In this document: one piece after another, positions 17,116 through 26,126 of the stretch
How the letters are laid out: every line of letters starts with the position of its first letter
How positions within the stretch are numbered: the stretch's first letter is position 1
DNA from: Brevibacterium sp. 239c
GTDB lineage: Bacteria > Actinomycetota > Actinomycetes > Actinomycetales > Brevibacteriaceae
Direction: 5' to 3'
DNA length: 64,000 nucleotides
Assembly (NCBI RefSeq): GCF_900169365.1
Contig: NZ_FXZH01000003.1
Coordinates: 186,001 to 250,000, forward strand
Made by a program: the position numbers and the translations under genes
Notes under the pieces: model-generated
Seen by the model: the letters and a program-made list of their open reading frames with translations, nothing else
What the model was told of the DNA's origin: nothing
Database searches by the model: none

Positions 17116-18936
17116 ATGACAGATGTGTCAACATCCGACAATCCGACAACACCGAAGTTCGCCGAGCTGGGTCTCCACCCGCTCGTCCTCCAGGCGGTCG
17201 AGGCTCAGGGTTATGAGACCCCGACTCCGATCCAGGCTGAGACGATTCCAGCACTGGTTGAGGGCCGCGATGTCATCGGCCTGGCCCAGACCGGTACCGG
17301 CAAGACCGCCGCTTTCGCTCTGCCCGCACTGTCCGACCTCGCCGAGGCTGGCCGTGCCAACGATGGCCCCTTCGCTCTCGTTCTGACCCCCACCCGTGAG
17401 CTTGCGATCCAGGTCGCCGAGGCGTTCACCTCGTATGCCACGAATCTCAATGACTTCTCTGTCCTCCCGATCTACGGCGGCCAGGCCTACGGCCCTCAGC
17501 TGTCGGGCCTCAAACGCGGTGCGCAGGTCGTCGTGGGAACCCCCGGTCGAGTCATCGACCACCTCAAAAAGGGCTCCCTCAAGCTCGCAAGCCTGCGTCA
17601 CCTCATCCTCGATGAGGCCGACGAGATGCTCAAGATGGGCTTCGCCGAAGACATCGAAGAGATCTTCAGTCAATCCGGTGACTCGCGTCAGGTGGCTCTG
17701 TTCTCCGCCACGATGCCGACATCGATCCACCGCCTCACCGGCAAGTACCTCAACAACCCCAAAGAGGTGCGGGTCGCTTCGAAATCGCAGACCGGATCGA
17801 ATATCCGTCAGCGCTACCACATGGTCCAGCACTCCCATAAGCTCGACGCCCTGACCCGGATCCTCGAGGTCGAGGAGTACGAGGGCATCATCATGTTCGT
17901 CCGCACCAAGCAGGCCACGGAGGAGCTCGCTGAGAAACTGCGTGCACGTGGCTTCAAGGCCTCGGCGATCAACGGTGACATTCCGCAGCAGGCTCGTGAG
18001 CGCACGATCGATATGCTGCGCAGCGGCAAGGTCGACATCCTCGTCGCCACCGATGTCGCAGCCCGCGGCCTCGACGTCGAACGCATCACCCTCGTCGTCA
18101 ACTTCGACATCCCCCATGACACCGAGTCCTACGTCCACCGCATCGGCCGCACCGGCCGTGCAGGACGTTCCGGCGAGGCCATCCTCTTCGTCACCCCGCG
18201 TGAACAGCGTCTGCTCGGCTCCATCGAGCGCGCAACGAAGCAGAAGGTCGAACCGCTGTCGATGCCCAGCGTGGAACAGCTGACGAATACTCGTGTGGAG
18301 AAGTTCACGAAGCGCATCGACGATGTGCTGGCCACGACCGAACTGACCGAGCTCGCGACCGTCATCGAACAGTACGAGCTCTCCCGCAATGTTCCGGCGA
18401 CGGACATCGCAGCCGCTCTGGCCTCCATGGTCCTCGAGTCGAACTCTCTCACGGCAGACCCCATGCCTGAGCCGAGCCGCGGCAAGCCAGGACGTGACCG
18501 TGACGGCGGCGGACGCGACGGAAAGCCCGGTCGTGAACGCTCGTCTCGTCCGCGTGATGAGAACATGACTACCTACCGTCTGGCCCTTGGCCGCAACGAA
18601 CGCCTGCAGCCAGGCGCGGTTGTCGGTGCCATCGCCAACGAGGGCGGCCTGACCTCGAAGGAGATCGGCCACATCGATATCCGGTCGAACCACACCCTGG
18701 TCGACCTGCCCAAGGATCTCGATTCCTCGGTCATGCGCAAGCTCTCGAACACCGAGATCCAGGGTCGTCCGATCGACATTCGTCCGGATTCGGGACGTCC
18801 GTCTCGCCCGTTCAAGAAGCGCAACTTCGACAAACAGCCCGGCGACAGCCGCAACTTCCGCGGCGACCGTCGTGGAGGCCAGAAGAAGTTCAGCAACGAC
18901 CGCTTCGGCGGCGAACGCTCAGGCGATCGTTACTGA
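17116..18936 (+). CDS. deaD: DEAD-box ATP-dependent RNA helicase, DeaD/CsdA type
   Basis: This 606-residue protein carries all helicase motifs: Q motif region PTPIQ, Walker A AQTGTGKT (57-64), PTREL, GTPGR, DEAD, SAT, and HRIGRTGRAGRSG in domain 2. A DbpA-type RNA-binding domain follows (TTYRLALGRNERLQPGAVVGAIANEGGLTSKEIG). The tail is rich in Arg, Gly, Asp and Asn and probably binds RNA. These helicases unwind structured RNA in ribosome assembly and RNA decay, especially in the cold. The gene is monocistronic and is followed by a strong terminator. Confidence 0.93.
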   Translation: MTDVSTSDNPTTPKFAELGLHPLVLQAVEAQGYETPTPIQAETIPALVEGRDVIGLAQTGTGKTAAFALPALSDLAEAGRANDGPFALVLTPTRELAIQVAEAFTSYATNLNDFSVLPIYGGQAYGPQLSGLKRGAQVVVGTPGRVIDHLKKGSLKLASLRHLILDEADEMLKMGFAEDIEEIFSQSGDSRQVALFSATMPTSIHRLTGKYLNNPKEVRVASKSQTGSNIRQRYHMVQHSHKLDALTRILEVEEYEGIIMFVRTKQATEELAEKLRARGFKASAINGDIPQQARERTIDMLRSGKVDILVATDVAARGLDVERITLVVNFDIPHDTESYVHRIGRTGRAGRSGEAILFVTPREQRLLGSIERATKQKVEPLSMPSVEQLTNTRVEKFTKRIDDVLATTELTELATVIEQYELSRNVPATDIAAALASMVLESNSLTADPMPEPSRGKPGRDRDGGGRDGKPGRERSSRPRDENMTTYRLALGRNERLQPGAVVGAIANEGGLTSKEIGHIDIRSNHTLVDLPKDLDSSVMRKLSNTEIQGRPIDIRPDSGRPSRPFKKRNFDKQPGDSRNFRGDRRGGQKKFSNDRFGGERSGDRY

Positions 18937-19022
18937 GGTTCTGGGCAGTGCGCAGGTACTGCCCGCTGCTGAAGTTCCGGCGCAGCTGAAGAGCTGAGCA
19001 GGGTTCGGCACGAAGCTCATAG

Positions 19023-19062
19023 AGAAGAGGTCCCGCAACGTTTTCGCTGCGGGACCTCTTCT
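19023..19062. terminator. Strong terminator after deaD
   Basis: Arms 19023-19037 and 19048-19062 form a 15-bp stem (core AAGAGGTCCCGCA / TGCGGGACCTCTT) with a 10-base loop and a T-rich tail (CTTGTTGTTT). It lies between convergent deaD and uppS and can serve both. Confidence 0.8.
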
Positions 19063-19120
19063 TGTTGTTTGCAGGTTTCGAGGGCTGCGGGTGTCATGGC
19101 TTGCGTTTGGCGCCGAAAGC

Positions 19121-19897
19121 TCAGGAGCTCGATCGGTCCACGGCACCGCCGAAGCGACGGTCACGACGGGCATACTCTTCGATCGCGGACCAGAGGGTGC
19201 GGCGATCGACGTCGGGCCAGAGGACGTCCTGGAAGACCATCTCGGCATAGGCGGACTGCCACAGCAGGAAGTTCGAGGTCCGCTGCTCCCCCGACGACCT
19301 GAGGAACAAGTCGACGTCCGGCACCTGCGGGGCGTAGAGACGGGAGCGAACGGTCTTCTCGCTGACCTTTCCAGGTTTGAGCTTCCCGGCGGCCACCTCG
19401 GCGGTGATCTGGTTGACCGCGTCGACGATCTCCGATCTGCCTCCGTAGTTGACGCAGAACTGGAGGACCAGGCCGGTGTTGTCCTTGGTCATCTCCGCCG
19501 CGGATTCGAGTTCGTCGATGACCGAGCGCCACAGGCGACCACGACGCCCGGCCCACACGATGCGCACACCGAGCTCATTGAGTTCATCGCGGCGACGGCG
19601 GATGACATCACGGTTGAAGCCCATGAGGAAGCGAACCTCATCCGGGGACCGTTTCCAGTTCTCGGTGGAGAATGCGTAGGCGGAGAGATAGTCGACACCC
19701 ATCTCGATGGCACCGTGGATGACTTCGAGAAGTGAGGCCTCTCCGGCCTTATGGCCTTCGGTGCGCGGCAGTCCACGATCATTGGCCCACCGGCCGTTGC
19801 CGTCCATGACCACGGCGACGTGCTTCGGGACGAACTTCGCCTCGATGCCGGGGGGTCGGGCTCCGCTGGGGTGCGGGGGCGGCGCGGGGTAGCTCAT
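19121..19897 (-). CDS. uppS: Polyprenyl diphosphate synthase (cis-prenyltransferase)
   Basis: The enzyme adds isopentenyl units in cis to make the polyprenyl lipid carrier of cell-wall synthesis. The 258-residue protein has VMDGNGRWA with the catalytic Asp, FSTENWKRS, and [20 protein letters not shown] near the C-terminus. The start is the ATG at 19897 (MSYPAPPPH), which overlaps the recO stop as ATGA. A longer reading starting at 20251 lies inside recO and is not real. The proline-rich first ~20 residues are variable in the family. Confidence 0.95.
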   Translation of the reverse strand: MSYPAPPPHPSGARPPGIEAKFVPKHVAVVMDGNGRWANDRGLPRTEGHKAGEASLLEVIHGAIEMGVDYLSAYAFSTENWKRSPDEVRFLMGFNRDVIRRRRDELNELGVRIVWAGRRGRLWRSVIDELESAAEMTKDNTGLVLQFCVNYGGRSEIVDAVNQITAEVAAGKLKPGKVSEKTVRSRLYAPQVPDVDLFLRSSGEQRTSNFLLWQSAYAEMVFQDVLWPDVDRRTLWSAIEEYARRDRRFGGAVDRSSS

Positions 19898-20622
19898 CTG
19901 GCCTCCAGAACTCTCAGTGATCGGATATTGCGCTCCAAATGCCATGACACCCAGTCGGAGACGAGTTTGGAACCGTCGATCTGGTCGTGAAGGTCCGAGG
20001 ACTCCGCTCGCTGCCAGTCTCCGGAGAGCAGAGCGGCCATGTGCTCGAGCGCATCGGTGTCTGGCAGAGCCGCGCCGCTGGGGCGGCACGTGGTGCACAC
20101 GGCTCCGCCCAGGGAGGCTGAGAACGCGCGGTGGGGACCAGGGCTGCCACACTGTGCGCAGTCGAGCAGACTCGGTGCCCAGCCGGCCACGGACATGGCC
20201 CGGAGAAGATACGCGTCGAGGGCCAACCTCGGCGGGTGCTCGCCGTTGCACAGGGAGCGGATGGCGGAGACGAGAAGCAGGAAGTGGGTGCGCGACTGGG
20301 GTTCTACCTCGGTGATTCGGGCGGCAGTCTCAGCCATCACACTGGCTGCGGAGTAGGCGTCATAATCTGCGCCGATGCCGCGGGCGAAGGGCTCGATGAG
20401 TTCGACCTGGGTGACGATGTCGAGGCTGCGGCCGACGTGACACTGCAGGTCTACGAGCATGAAGGGTTCGAGTCGGGAACCGAAACGTGACTTGGTGCGG
20501 CGGATGCCCTTCGCAACTGCTCGGATCAGCCCGTGGCTGCGGGTGAGAACAGTGACGATGCGGTCGGCTTCGCCGAGTTTGTGCCCCTGGAGCACGATGC
20601 CTTCATCACGATAGTTGTGCAC
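19894..20622 (-). CDS. recO: DNA repair protein RecO
   Basis: RecO helps load RecA onto gapped DNA with RecR. The 242-residue protein has the N-terminal OB fold ([39 protein letters not shown]), a helical middle and a zinc-binding pair CAQC and CTTC. It is translationally coupled to uppS downstream, the usual actinobacterial pair. Confidence 0.95.
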   Translation of the reverse strand: MHNYRDEGIVLQGHKLGEADRIVTVLTRSHGLIRAVAKGIRRTKSRFGSRLEPFMLVDLQCHVGRSLDIVTQVELIEPFARGIGADYDAYSAASVMAETAARITEVEPQSRTHFLLLVSAIRSLCNGEHPPRLALDAYLLRAMSVAGWAPSLLDCAQCGSPGPHRAFSASLGGAVCTTCRPSGAALPDTDALEHMAALLSGDWQRAESSDLHDQIDGSKLVSDWVSWHLERNIRSLRVLEAR

Positions 20623-20637
20623 CCGCCCATTATCGCA

Positions 20638-20669
20638 GAGTGCGGCGGGGAATCATCCCCGCCGCACTC
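20638..20669 (-). terminator. Terminator hairpin 1 after leuA
   Basis: GAGTGCGGCGGGGA and TCCCCGCCGCACTC form a perfect 14-bp stem around the tetraloop ATCA, 65 bases downstream of the leuA stop. It has no T-run. Confidence 0.6.
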
Positions 20670-20692
20670 ATGCATCAGTTGTGAGATTGCTC

Positions 20693-20715
20693 CCCGGGCA
20701 GGCTGCCTGCCCGGG
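20693..20715 (-). terminator. Terminator hairpin 2 after leuA
   Basis: CCCGGGCAGG-CTG-CCTGCCCGGG is a perfect 10-bp stem directly after leuA. Together with the next hairpin it forms a tandem terminator before recO. Confidence 0.55.
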
Positions 20716-20733
20716 ATGCTCAGCCCCGAAGGA

Positions 20734-22500
20734 TCAGCGCTCTCCGTCGCGATCGCGGGCGGCCCGGTTGACCGCCGAGACGACGGCCTTGAGTGAAGCC
20801 TTCGTGATGTTGGGGTGCAGTCCGGCACCCCAGACCACACGGTCTTCGACAGCGAGCTCGACGTAGGCTGCGGCCATCGTGTCAGCGCCCGAGCCGATGG
20901 CGTGCTCGGTGTAGTCCTGGAGACGGACATCGACGTCGAAATTTTCGATCAGGATCTTCACCAGCGCATCGATGGGTCCTTTGCCGTGACCTTCATAGGT
21001 GCGCTCCTGACCGTCGACGATGAGGTCGACTTCGACGCGTTCCGAGGTGCCCGAGTCGTCAACCGTGCCGGAGTCGGTGCGCAGACCCACGATCTGGAAG
21101 CGGCCCCAAGCCTTGTCCTGATCATCGCTGGGAAGGTACTCGTAGTTGAAGATGCGACGGATCTCCTCGGCGGAGACCTCTCCCCCACCTTCAGTGTGCA
21201 CCTGGACGGCGCGGGAGAACTCGACCTGCATGCGGCGAGGCAGATCCAGGCCGTACTCGCTCTTGAGCAGGTAGGTGACTCCGCCCTTGCCGGACTGCGA
21301 GTTCACGCGGATGATCGCCTCGTAGGAGCGACCCAGATCTTTCGGGTCGACCGGCAGGTAGGGCATGTCCCATTCCATCAGGTCCACGGGAACACCCTGC
21401 TCACTGGCTCTCTTCTCACGGTCGGCGAACGCCTTGTTGATGGCATCCTGGTGCGAACCGGAGAACGAGGTGAAGACGAGGTCACCGCCGTAGGGGTGAC
21501 GTTCGTGGACGCCGATCTGGTTGCATTCGGTGACGGTGTGGATGACTTCGTCGATGTCGGAGAAGTCCAGTTCGGGGTCGACGCCCTGCGTGTAGAGGTT
21601 CAGCGCCACGGTGACCAGGTCGAGGTTTCCGGTCCGTTCGCCGTTGCCGAAGAGGCAGCCTTCGATCCTGTCGGCACCGGCCATGATGCCCATCTCCGCG
21701 GCTGCGACACCGGTTCCGCGGTCGTTGTGGGGGTGCAGAGACACGGCCACCTCGTCGCGGTATGGCATGTTCCGGCAGAACCATTCGATCTGGTCGGCGT
21801 AGGTGTTGGGGGTGCCGCGTTCAACCGTGGCGGGCAGGTTGACGACCGTCTCACGGCCGGAAGCCGGCTGCCACATATCGAGGACGCTGCCGACGATGTC
21901 GAGAGCGAACTCGGGTTCGGTGTCGACGAAGATCTCCGGCGAGTACTGGTAGCCGAAGTCGACGTCGCCGAGGAGTGACTCGGCGTGCTTCATGACCGCC
22001 TGGGTGCCGCGGGTGGCGATGTCGCGAGTCTGGTCGAAGCCCTCACCGTCGAAGCCGAACACGACCTTGCGGAAGACCGGTGCCGTCGCATTGTAGAGGT
22101 GAACTGTCGGCTTCTGCGCGCCGACGAGGGATTCCACTGTGCGCTCGATGAGGTCCTCACGGGCCTGGGTGAGCACCGAGATGCGAACGTCGTCGGGGAT
22201 GGCATCCTGTTCGATGATCTCGCGGACGAAGTCGAAGTCGACCTGGCTGGCTGCGGGGAACCCGACCTCGATCTCCTTGAAGCCGAGTTTGACGAGGAGA
22301 TCGAACATCTTGCGTTTGCGATCCGGCGTCATCGGATCGATGAGAGCCTGGTTGCCATCACGCAGATCTGTGCTCAGCCAGCGCGGAGCCTTCCGGATCA
22401 GCTGGTCGGGCCAGGTGCGGTCGCGCATATCGAGGGCGATCCGGTCCTGGAAAGACTTGTATTTGCTGAATGGCATGGGGGTCGGCTTCTGCAGTTTCAT
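20734..22500 (-). CDS. leuA: 2-isopropylmalate synthase
   Basis: LeuA condenses 2-ketoisovalerate with acetyl-CoA, the committed step of leucine synthesis. The 588-residue protein has the HMGL-like TIM barrel (LSTDLRDGNQALIDPM; metal-binding SLHPHNDRGTG) and a C-terminal LeuA regulatory domain that in this family binds leucine for feedback inhibition. The length is that of the actinobacterial long form. TGAGGA precedes the ATG. Upstream lies a leader with a Leu-rich peptide and a hairpin, so expression is probably also attenuated by charged tRNA-Leu. Confidence 0.97.
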   Translation of the reverse strand: MKLQKPTPMPFSKYKSFQDRIALDMRDRTWPDQLIRKAPRWLSTDLRDGNQALIDPMTPDRKRKMFDLLVKLGFKEIEVGFPAASQVDFDFVREIIEQDAIPDDVRISVLTQAREDLIERTVESLVGAQKPTVHLYNATAPVFRKVVFGFDGEGFDQTRDIATRGTQAVMKHAESLLGDVDFGYQYSPEIFVDTEPEFALDIVGSVLDMWQPASGRETVVNLPATVERGTPNTYADQIEWFCRNMPYRDEVAVSLHPHNDRGTGVAAAEMGIMAGADRIEGCLFGNGERTGNLDLVTVALNLYTQGVDPELDFSDIDEVIHTVTECNQIGVHERHPYGGDLVFTSFSGSHQDAINKAFADREKRASEQGVPVDLMEWDMPYLPVDPKDLGRSYEAIIRVNSQSGKGGVTYLLKSEYGLDLPRRMQVEFSRAVQVHTEGGGEVSAEEIRRIFNYEYLPSDDQDKAWGRFQIVGLRTDSGTVDDSGTSERVEVDLIVDGQERTYEGHGKGPIDALVKILIENFDVDVRLQDYTEHAIGSGADTMAAAYVELAVEDRVVWGAGLHPNITKASLKAVVSAVNRAARDRDGER

Positions 22501-22546
22501 GGTTCCTCAATCATTGTTCGTGTGCTTCTTCAGCATAGGAGAAACT

Positions 22547-22585
22547 CCGCGACGAGGGTGCTGTTATGTTCAGGACTCGTCGCGG
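22547..22585 (-). promoter_or_regulatory. Leucine attenuator stem-loop of leuA
   Basis: On the reverse strand CCGCGACGAG (22576-22585) pairs perfectly with CTCGTCGCGG (22547-22556) across a 19-base loop. The first arm lies inside the last codons of the leader peptide, whose stop is in the loop. The position of a ribosome on the Leu codons therefore decides whether the stem can form. A second mini-ORF (22507-22536, MLKKHTNND) lies between stem and leuA. Confidence 0.7.
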
Positions 22586-22614
22586 CAAGGAAGGAGGAGC
22601 AACCTGTAAGCCAC
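22570..22614 (-). CDS. leuA leader peptide with four consecutive Leu codons
   Basis: This 14-codon reading frame encodes MAYRLLLLPCRDES, with TTG-CTC-CTC-CTT at 22591-22602. It starts with GTG at 22614; two further in-frame GTG/TGT codons lie just upstream at 22618-22620 and 22615-22617. Its 3' end forms the 5' arm of the attenuator stem. Ribosomes starved of Leu-tRNA would stall on the Leu run and change the folding before leuA. The peptide itself need have no other role. Confidence 0.75.
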   Translation of the reverse strand: MAYRLLLLPCRDES

Positions 22615-22620
22615 ACACAC

Positions 22621-22651
22621 AACTTAGCCCTGGTTACTCCGCCGGTTCCAA
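22621..22651 (-). promoter_or_regulatory. Promoter of the leuA leader, likely leaderless start
   Basis: On the reverse strand a -10-like TAAGTT (22621-22626) lies 6 bases before the GTG at 22614. A weak -35 TTGGAA (22646-22651) is 19 bases further up. Transcription would begin at the first base of the leader peptide, so it would be translated from a leaderless mRNA. No ribosome binding site precedes the peptide, which agrees. Confidence 0.5.
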
Positions 22652-22681
22652 ACCTGTCCAAATCCTAAGATCGCTATCCGT

Positions 22682-23944
22682 CTAGTCGAGGAAGTCGACC
22701 GCTGCACGCCGCATGTTGAAGCCGACTCCGGTCTCGTCGGACTTGCACGTCATGCCCTCACGGGTGGAGGTGCAGGTCATCCCCTCGGCCGTGATCGATT
22801 CGCCGTAGCCGAGCACTCGAGCGGGACCGGAGCTCTCCGGCGCCTCACGGCAGGAGAAGCCGGCACCTTCATTGTTGGCCACGACGACAGCTCCCCAGTT
22901 CTCCATTTGACAGTCGTCGGGCTTCTCGGGGCTGGTGTAGTCGAAGGATGAGATGACGCATCGGGTGCGGTCTGAATCGATCGTGCAGGAGATGTTGCCG
23001 GACGGAGACTTGAACGATTCGGCAGCGACCGGCGGCGCCGAGGTCGATGGTTCATCGGTTGCAGAGCCTGCACCCTCGGAGGGCCCCTCGGAGGACGTGC
23101 CGGACGCAGAATCGTCCTGGCCCTGCGTCGCATCCCAGGCGATGTATCCGACGATGCCGAGAGCAAGCACCAGGGCGACCGCGGCCAATGCCCAGAGCCA
23201 GCCTGGGACCTTCTTCGTCTCGTTGTCATGTCGGTAGGGTCCGCCGGGACCGGCCGGTCCACCCGGTCCGTATCCGCCCGGTCCTCCGGGGCCGTATCCG
23301 CCGCTTCCGGGGCCGTATCCGCCGCCGCTGGAACCGTAACCACCGTTGGAGCCAGCGGGTCCTGCAGCACTGCCGCCGGGGCCATAGGCACCACCGGCGG
23401 GTCCGTGGCCACCGTGTCCTGCGTAGGCGACTGCTGTCCGTGGGGCGTAGGCTGATGCGCCGTTGGGCACGTGCGACTCGTTTCCGGGGTGTTCGGTGGG
23501 ATGGGGTTCAGGAGGGGGCTGCGGGGCAGGTGGTCCGGGCGCACCGAATTCGCCGCCCCAGGGTTCGGGGTTCGGAGATTGCTCTGCCGACACGCCCTGC
23601 GGATTCCACTGCTTCGGTGCCGAGGCAGCTTCTGCCTCGGCGATGTCTTCGGACCTCACCTTGCGCGGGATCGGACCGCTGAGTCCGGTTTCGTCGTTCT
23701 CTGCTGCGGCCAGCTGGCGCAGCTCCTCGAGGCTGAGCACCTCGGTGGCGTCGGCCCCGTCGGAGGACACCATCGACCGGAGTCTGGCCAGCTCCTCGGA
23801 GCTGAGTGCTTGGGTCGAACCATCAGCGGCCGGGGATTTGTCCTGTCCGATGAACAACTGCGTCGTGATCGAATCTGGAGACTCCTCGGCCGGCCTCCGA
23901 CGCCCGGGGCGCGGAGGATGATTCGGCACAGGTGGAATGCTCAT
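22682..23944 (-). CDS. Membrane-anchored protein with cysteine-rich extracytoplasmic domain (DUF6636-like)
   Basis: This 420-residue protein has a long charged and then Gly/Pro/Tyr-rich cytoplasmic N-terminus, with repeats of the type GPGGYGPG around residues 190-230. One membrane helix (VPGWLWALAAVALVLALGIVGYIAW) follows, then a Ser/Thr/Pro linker and a small extracytoplasmic domain. That domain has six cysteines (ISCTIDSDRTRC, DDCQME, FSCRE, MTCTSTREGMTC) and resembles actinobacterial DUF6636 proteins starting FxSPSGNIxC. Function is unknown. Paired cysteines suggest disulfides outside the membrane. It stands alone. Confidence 0.75.
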   Translation of the reverse strand: MSIPPVPNHPPRPGRRRPAEESPDSITTQLFIGQDKSPAADGSTQALSSEELARLRSMVSSDGADATEVLSLEELRQLAAAENDETGLSGPIPRKVRSEDIAEAEAASAPKQWNPQGVSAEQSPNPEPWGGEFGAPGPPAPQPPPEPHPTEHPGNESHVPNGASAYAPRTAVAYAGHGGHGPAGGAYGPGGSAAGPAGSNGGYGSSGGGYGPGSGGYGPGGPGGYGPGGPAGPGGPYRHDNETKKVPGWLWALAAVALVLALGIVGYIAWDATQGQDDSASGTSSEGPSEGAGSATDEPSTSAPPVAAESFKSPSGNISCTIDSDRTRCVISSFDYTSPEKPDDCQMENWGAVVVANNEGAGFSCREAPESSGPARVLGYGESITAEGMTCTSTREGMTCKSDETGVGFNMRRAAVDFLD

Positions 23945-24004
23945 TGGGTCATTTTCGCATAGTCACTTCCACTGAGTTCTCAAGGTTCGTGAGAAGATGA
24001 CCTC

Positions 24005-24820
24005 ATGTTCAGTGGTGGAGCCCGAACCGGGACCAGCCTGACGGTCGCCGTTTTGGCCCTGACGCTTTCGTCATGTGCAACGCCGACCGACAGCGACGAC
24101 GATGACGGCGTGACCGCCCCGTCCGGGGAGGTCGCGGCACCTGCACAGCAGAACGACCTCGGCGATTTCGCAGCTCCCGCACAGATGACTCCGCCCGGAG
24201 CCGCAACCGCAGAGCCAACAGGACCTGCCCATTCTGTTCCGGTCCCTGGGCTGGGCCCGGAGACAGCAGCTCAGATTCCGGCCGAGACCTCTCAGGTCCT
24301 CGTCGCCAGTGGCCGGGACGCGTCCTCGGATTCCGGTCAGCTGAGTTTCTACACCTTCGCTGATGGGGCGTGGAAGAAGCGCAAGACCTTCGACGTCCAC
24401 AATGGGGAGAACGGGTGGCTGGCCGATCGTCGGGAGGGCGACAAGACAACACCGGTCGGTGTCTTCACCCTCTCCGATGCGGGCGGCTACAAACAGGACC
24501 CGGGAACCGAACTTCCCTACACTCAGGACGACCGACTGCCCTCGTCAGCCACCGTGGCCTACGGACCCGAATATGACAGGGTCTTCGACTACATCATCGC
24601 GATCGACTACAACCGCGTGCCGGGCACACCGCCCACCGACAAGACTCGTCCGCTGGGGTGGGACAAGGGCGGTGGGATCTGGCTGCACATCGATCATGAT
24701 TCCGGGACGAGCGGGTGCGTGACGCTGAAGGAGAAGGACCTCACCTGGATCCTCGAGACCATCGACCCCGATGCCCATCCACGTATCGCCATGGGACCTG
24801 AGTCCCAGCTGCAGAAGTAG
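24005..24820 (+). CDS. YkuD-like L,D-transpeptidase lipoprotein
   Basis: This 271-residue protein begins with a lipoprotein signal ending LTLSSC (lipobox Cys near residue 21), followed by an acidic and Pro/Ala-rich spacer. The C-terminal domain carries GWDKGGGIWLHIDHDSGTSGCVTL, with the His and the catalytic Cys of the YkuD fold. Family members form 3-3 peptidoglycan cross-links or attach proteins to the wall. This variant has SGTSGC instead of the common SHGC, as in a subfamily of actinobacterial homologues. The RibD-like gene follows after 10 bases, so they may be cotranscribed. Confidence 0.8.
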   Translation: MFSGGARTGTSLTVAVLALTLSSCATPTDSDDDDGVTAPSGEVAAPAQQNDLGDFAAPAQMTPPGAATAEPTGPAHSVPVPGLGPETAAQIPAETSQVLVASGRDASSDSGQLSFYTFADGAWKKRKTFDVHNGENGWLADRREGDKTTPVGVFTLSDAGGYKQDPGTELPYTQDDRLPSSATVAYGPEYDRVFDYIIAIDYNRVPGTPPTDKTRPLGWDKGGGIWLHIDHDSGTSGCVTLKEKDLTWILETIDPDAHPRIAMGPESQLQK

Positions 24821-24830
24821 AGGCACCTCG

Positions 24831-25379
24831 ATGCGAAAGCTCATCATCTCCCTGGTGCAGACGATCAACGCCTCGTATGCCCAAGACGGTTGGTCGACGG
24901 GTGTGTCCACGAAGGCCGACTTCGCCTATTTCACCTCCCTGCGTAAGCGGGCAGGTGCCATCATCATCGATCGCAGGACCGCGCTCAATCCCGCACTGCC
25001 GGTCATCAACGCACCGGGCAAAGCCCTCGAGCACACACCCGTGCATGTGCTCACCGAGTCAGATCCGGAGAAATTGAGCAGGCACCTCGCCGAGGCTGGC
25101 CTGGACTATCGAGCACAGGGCTTCACTCCCGAAACTGCCGCACAGGTGCTCAACAGCATCGAGTCCACGAGTGAGACTCTGGTGTGCGAGTCCGGACCCA
25201 ATCTGGCCTACCGCCTCCTCGATGCCGTTCCGGGTGCCGAACTGCACCTGAGCCTCAGCCCGCTCTACTCCCGAAACTCAGGCAGCCACTTCTCCCAGCT
25301 CGAGGCCACCCTCAACCTGCGACTCATCGATGTGCGCACCGTCGATGACCAGGTCTTCATCCGCTACCGCAAAGCTTGA
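24831..25379 (+). CDS. RibD C-terminal/dihydrofolate reductase-fold protein
   Basis: This 182-residue protein matches the RibD_C fold: MRKLIISLVQTINAS at the N-terminus, VCESGPNLAYRLLDAVPGAELHLSLSPLY in the middle, and a final beta strand DVRTVDDQVFIRYRK. Stand-alone members are NADPH-dependent reductases of unknown substrate. The usual catalytic deaminase domain of RibD is absent. The start is the ATG at 24831, 10 bases after the transpeptidase stop. Confidence 0.7.
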   Translation: MRKLIISLVQTINASYAQDGWSTGVSTKADFAYFTSLRKRAGAIIIDRRTALNPALPVINAPGKALEHTPVHVLTESDPEKLSRHLAEAGLDYRAQGFTPETAAQVLNSIESTSETLVCESGPNLAYRLLDAVPGAELHLSLSPLYSRNSGSHFSQLEATLNLRLIDVRTVDDQVFIRYRKA

Positions 25380-25402
25380 GGCACGCGACCAGGCTCGAGC
25401 TT
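25372..25402 (+). terminator. Hairpin containing the stop codon of the RibD-like gene
   Basis: AAGCTTGAG (25372-25380, including the stop TGA at 25377-25379) pairs with CTCGAGCTT (25394-25402) with one G-U pair. TTGTTGTGT follows, which gives it a T-rich tail. Confidence 0.5.
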
Positions 25403-25413
25403 GTTGTGTCGGC

Positions 25414-26061
25414 CTAGACGCCCAGCTGGGTGCTGATCTCGTGCTCGCCCGTTCGGGACAGGACCGAGCTGACAGCCTCGGCGACTGCCGGCAGGCTGAT
25501 CGTCTCCACTCCCCCGCTGAGATCGTTGCGGTCATCACCGCCGATGGGCGCCATGACCTTGAGCTCGCGGTAGTACACGGAGTCCGTCTCTGCCGCAGCG
25601 ACCCGGAGGAGCATCTCCTGGGCCGCGCCGAAAACGCTGATCGCACCGGACCCGACGCAGGCTTCGACGCTGGCCACACCGTTGAGGGCGAGGTGCCGGA
25701 CACGGTCACTTCGCCCCTCCTCGGCGAGCGCCTCCGATACCGCGCAGGCGGCGAAATGGCCCCGCAGGTATGAGGAGTAGTCCGCGTCGAAGGAGTCGAT
25801 TCCGCGGTCGATCATCGAGATGTCCACGTACCACCCGCCGACCGTGGCGATGACCGCATCGACCGGGGGTGCGTCCACCTTCTTAAGTGCTTCGATGACT
25901 GCCTGCGGTCGATCCACCCAATCGGGGACGACGACCGGCCGGTAGGCGGTTTCGTCCTCCGGCTGCGAACGGACGATGCCGGTGATGTGGTGCTCAGGCG
26001 ACAGCTGCTTGGCCAGGCCCGTTCCGACATGGCCTGAGGCTCCGAAGATGACGATGTGCAT
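25414..26061 (-). CDS. NAD(P)-binding atypical short-chain dehydrogenase
   Basis: This 215-residue Rossmann protein has the nucleotide motif GASGHVGTG at residues 7-15 and the following strand-helix pattern (HITGIVRSQ; VDAVIATVGGW). It has no clear YxxxK catalytic pair, although YYRELKVMAP near residue 178 occupies the later part. NmrA/NAD-epimerase-like sensors and reductases share this build; the substrate is unknown. It is convergent with the RibD-like gene and divergent from the DUF817 pseudogene. Confidence 0.72.
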   Translation of the reverse strand: MHIVIFGASGHVGTGLAKQLSPEHHITGIVRSQPEDETAYRPVVVPDWVDRPQAVIEALKKVDAPPVDAVIATVGGWYVDISMIDRGIDSFDADYSSYLRGHFAACAVSEALAEEGRSDRVRHLALNGVASVEACVGSGAISVFGAAQEMLLRVAAAETDSVYYRELKVMAPIGGDDRNDLSGGVETISLPAVAEAVSSVLSRTGEHEISTQLGV

Positions 26062-26126
26062 GCCCCGAGTCTATTAGCCCGCGATAGGGTTCTGTCGCGA
26101 CCGCTTCCCCACAGCCGAAGGATCTT

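Noticed and set aside
19898..20251. N-terminal extension of the uppS frame (to 376 residues)
   Set aside because: It lies wholly within recO, reads as Arg/Pro-rich noise, and the ATG at 19897 overlaps the recO stop as ATGA.
22507..22536. Mini-ORF MLKKHTNND before leuA as the attenuator peptide
   Set aside because: It has no cluster of Leu codons. The LLLL peptide at 22570-22614 is the natural sensor; the mini-ORF may only couple translation.
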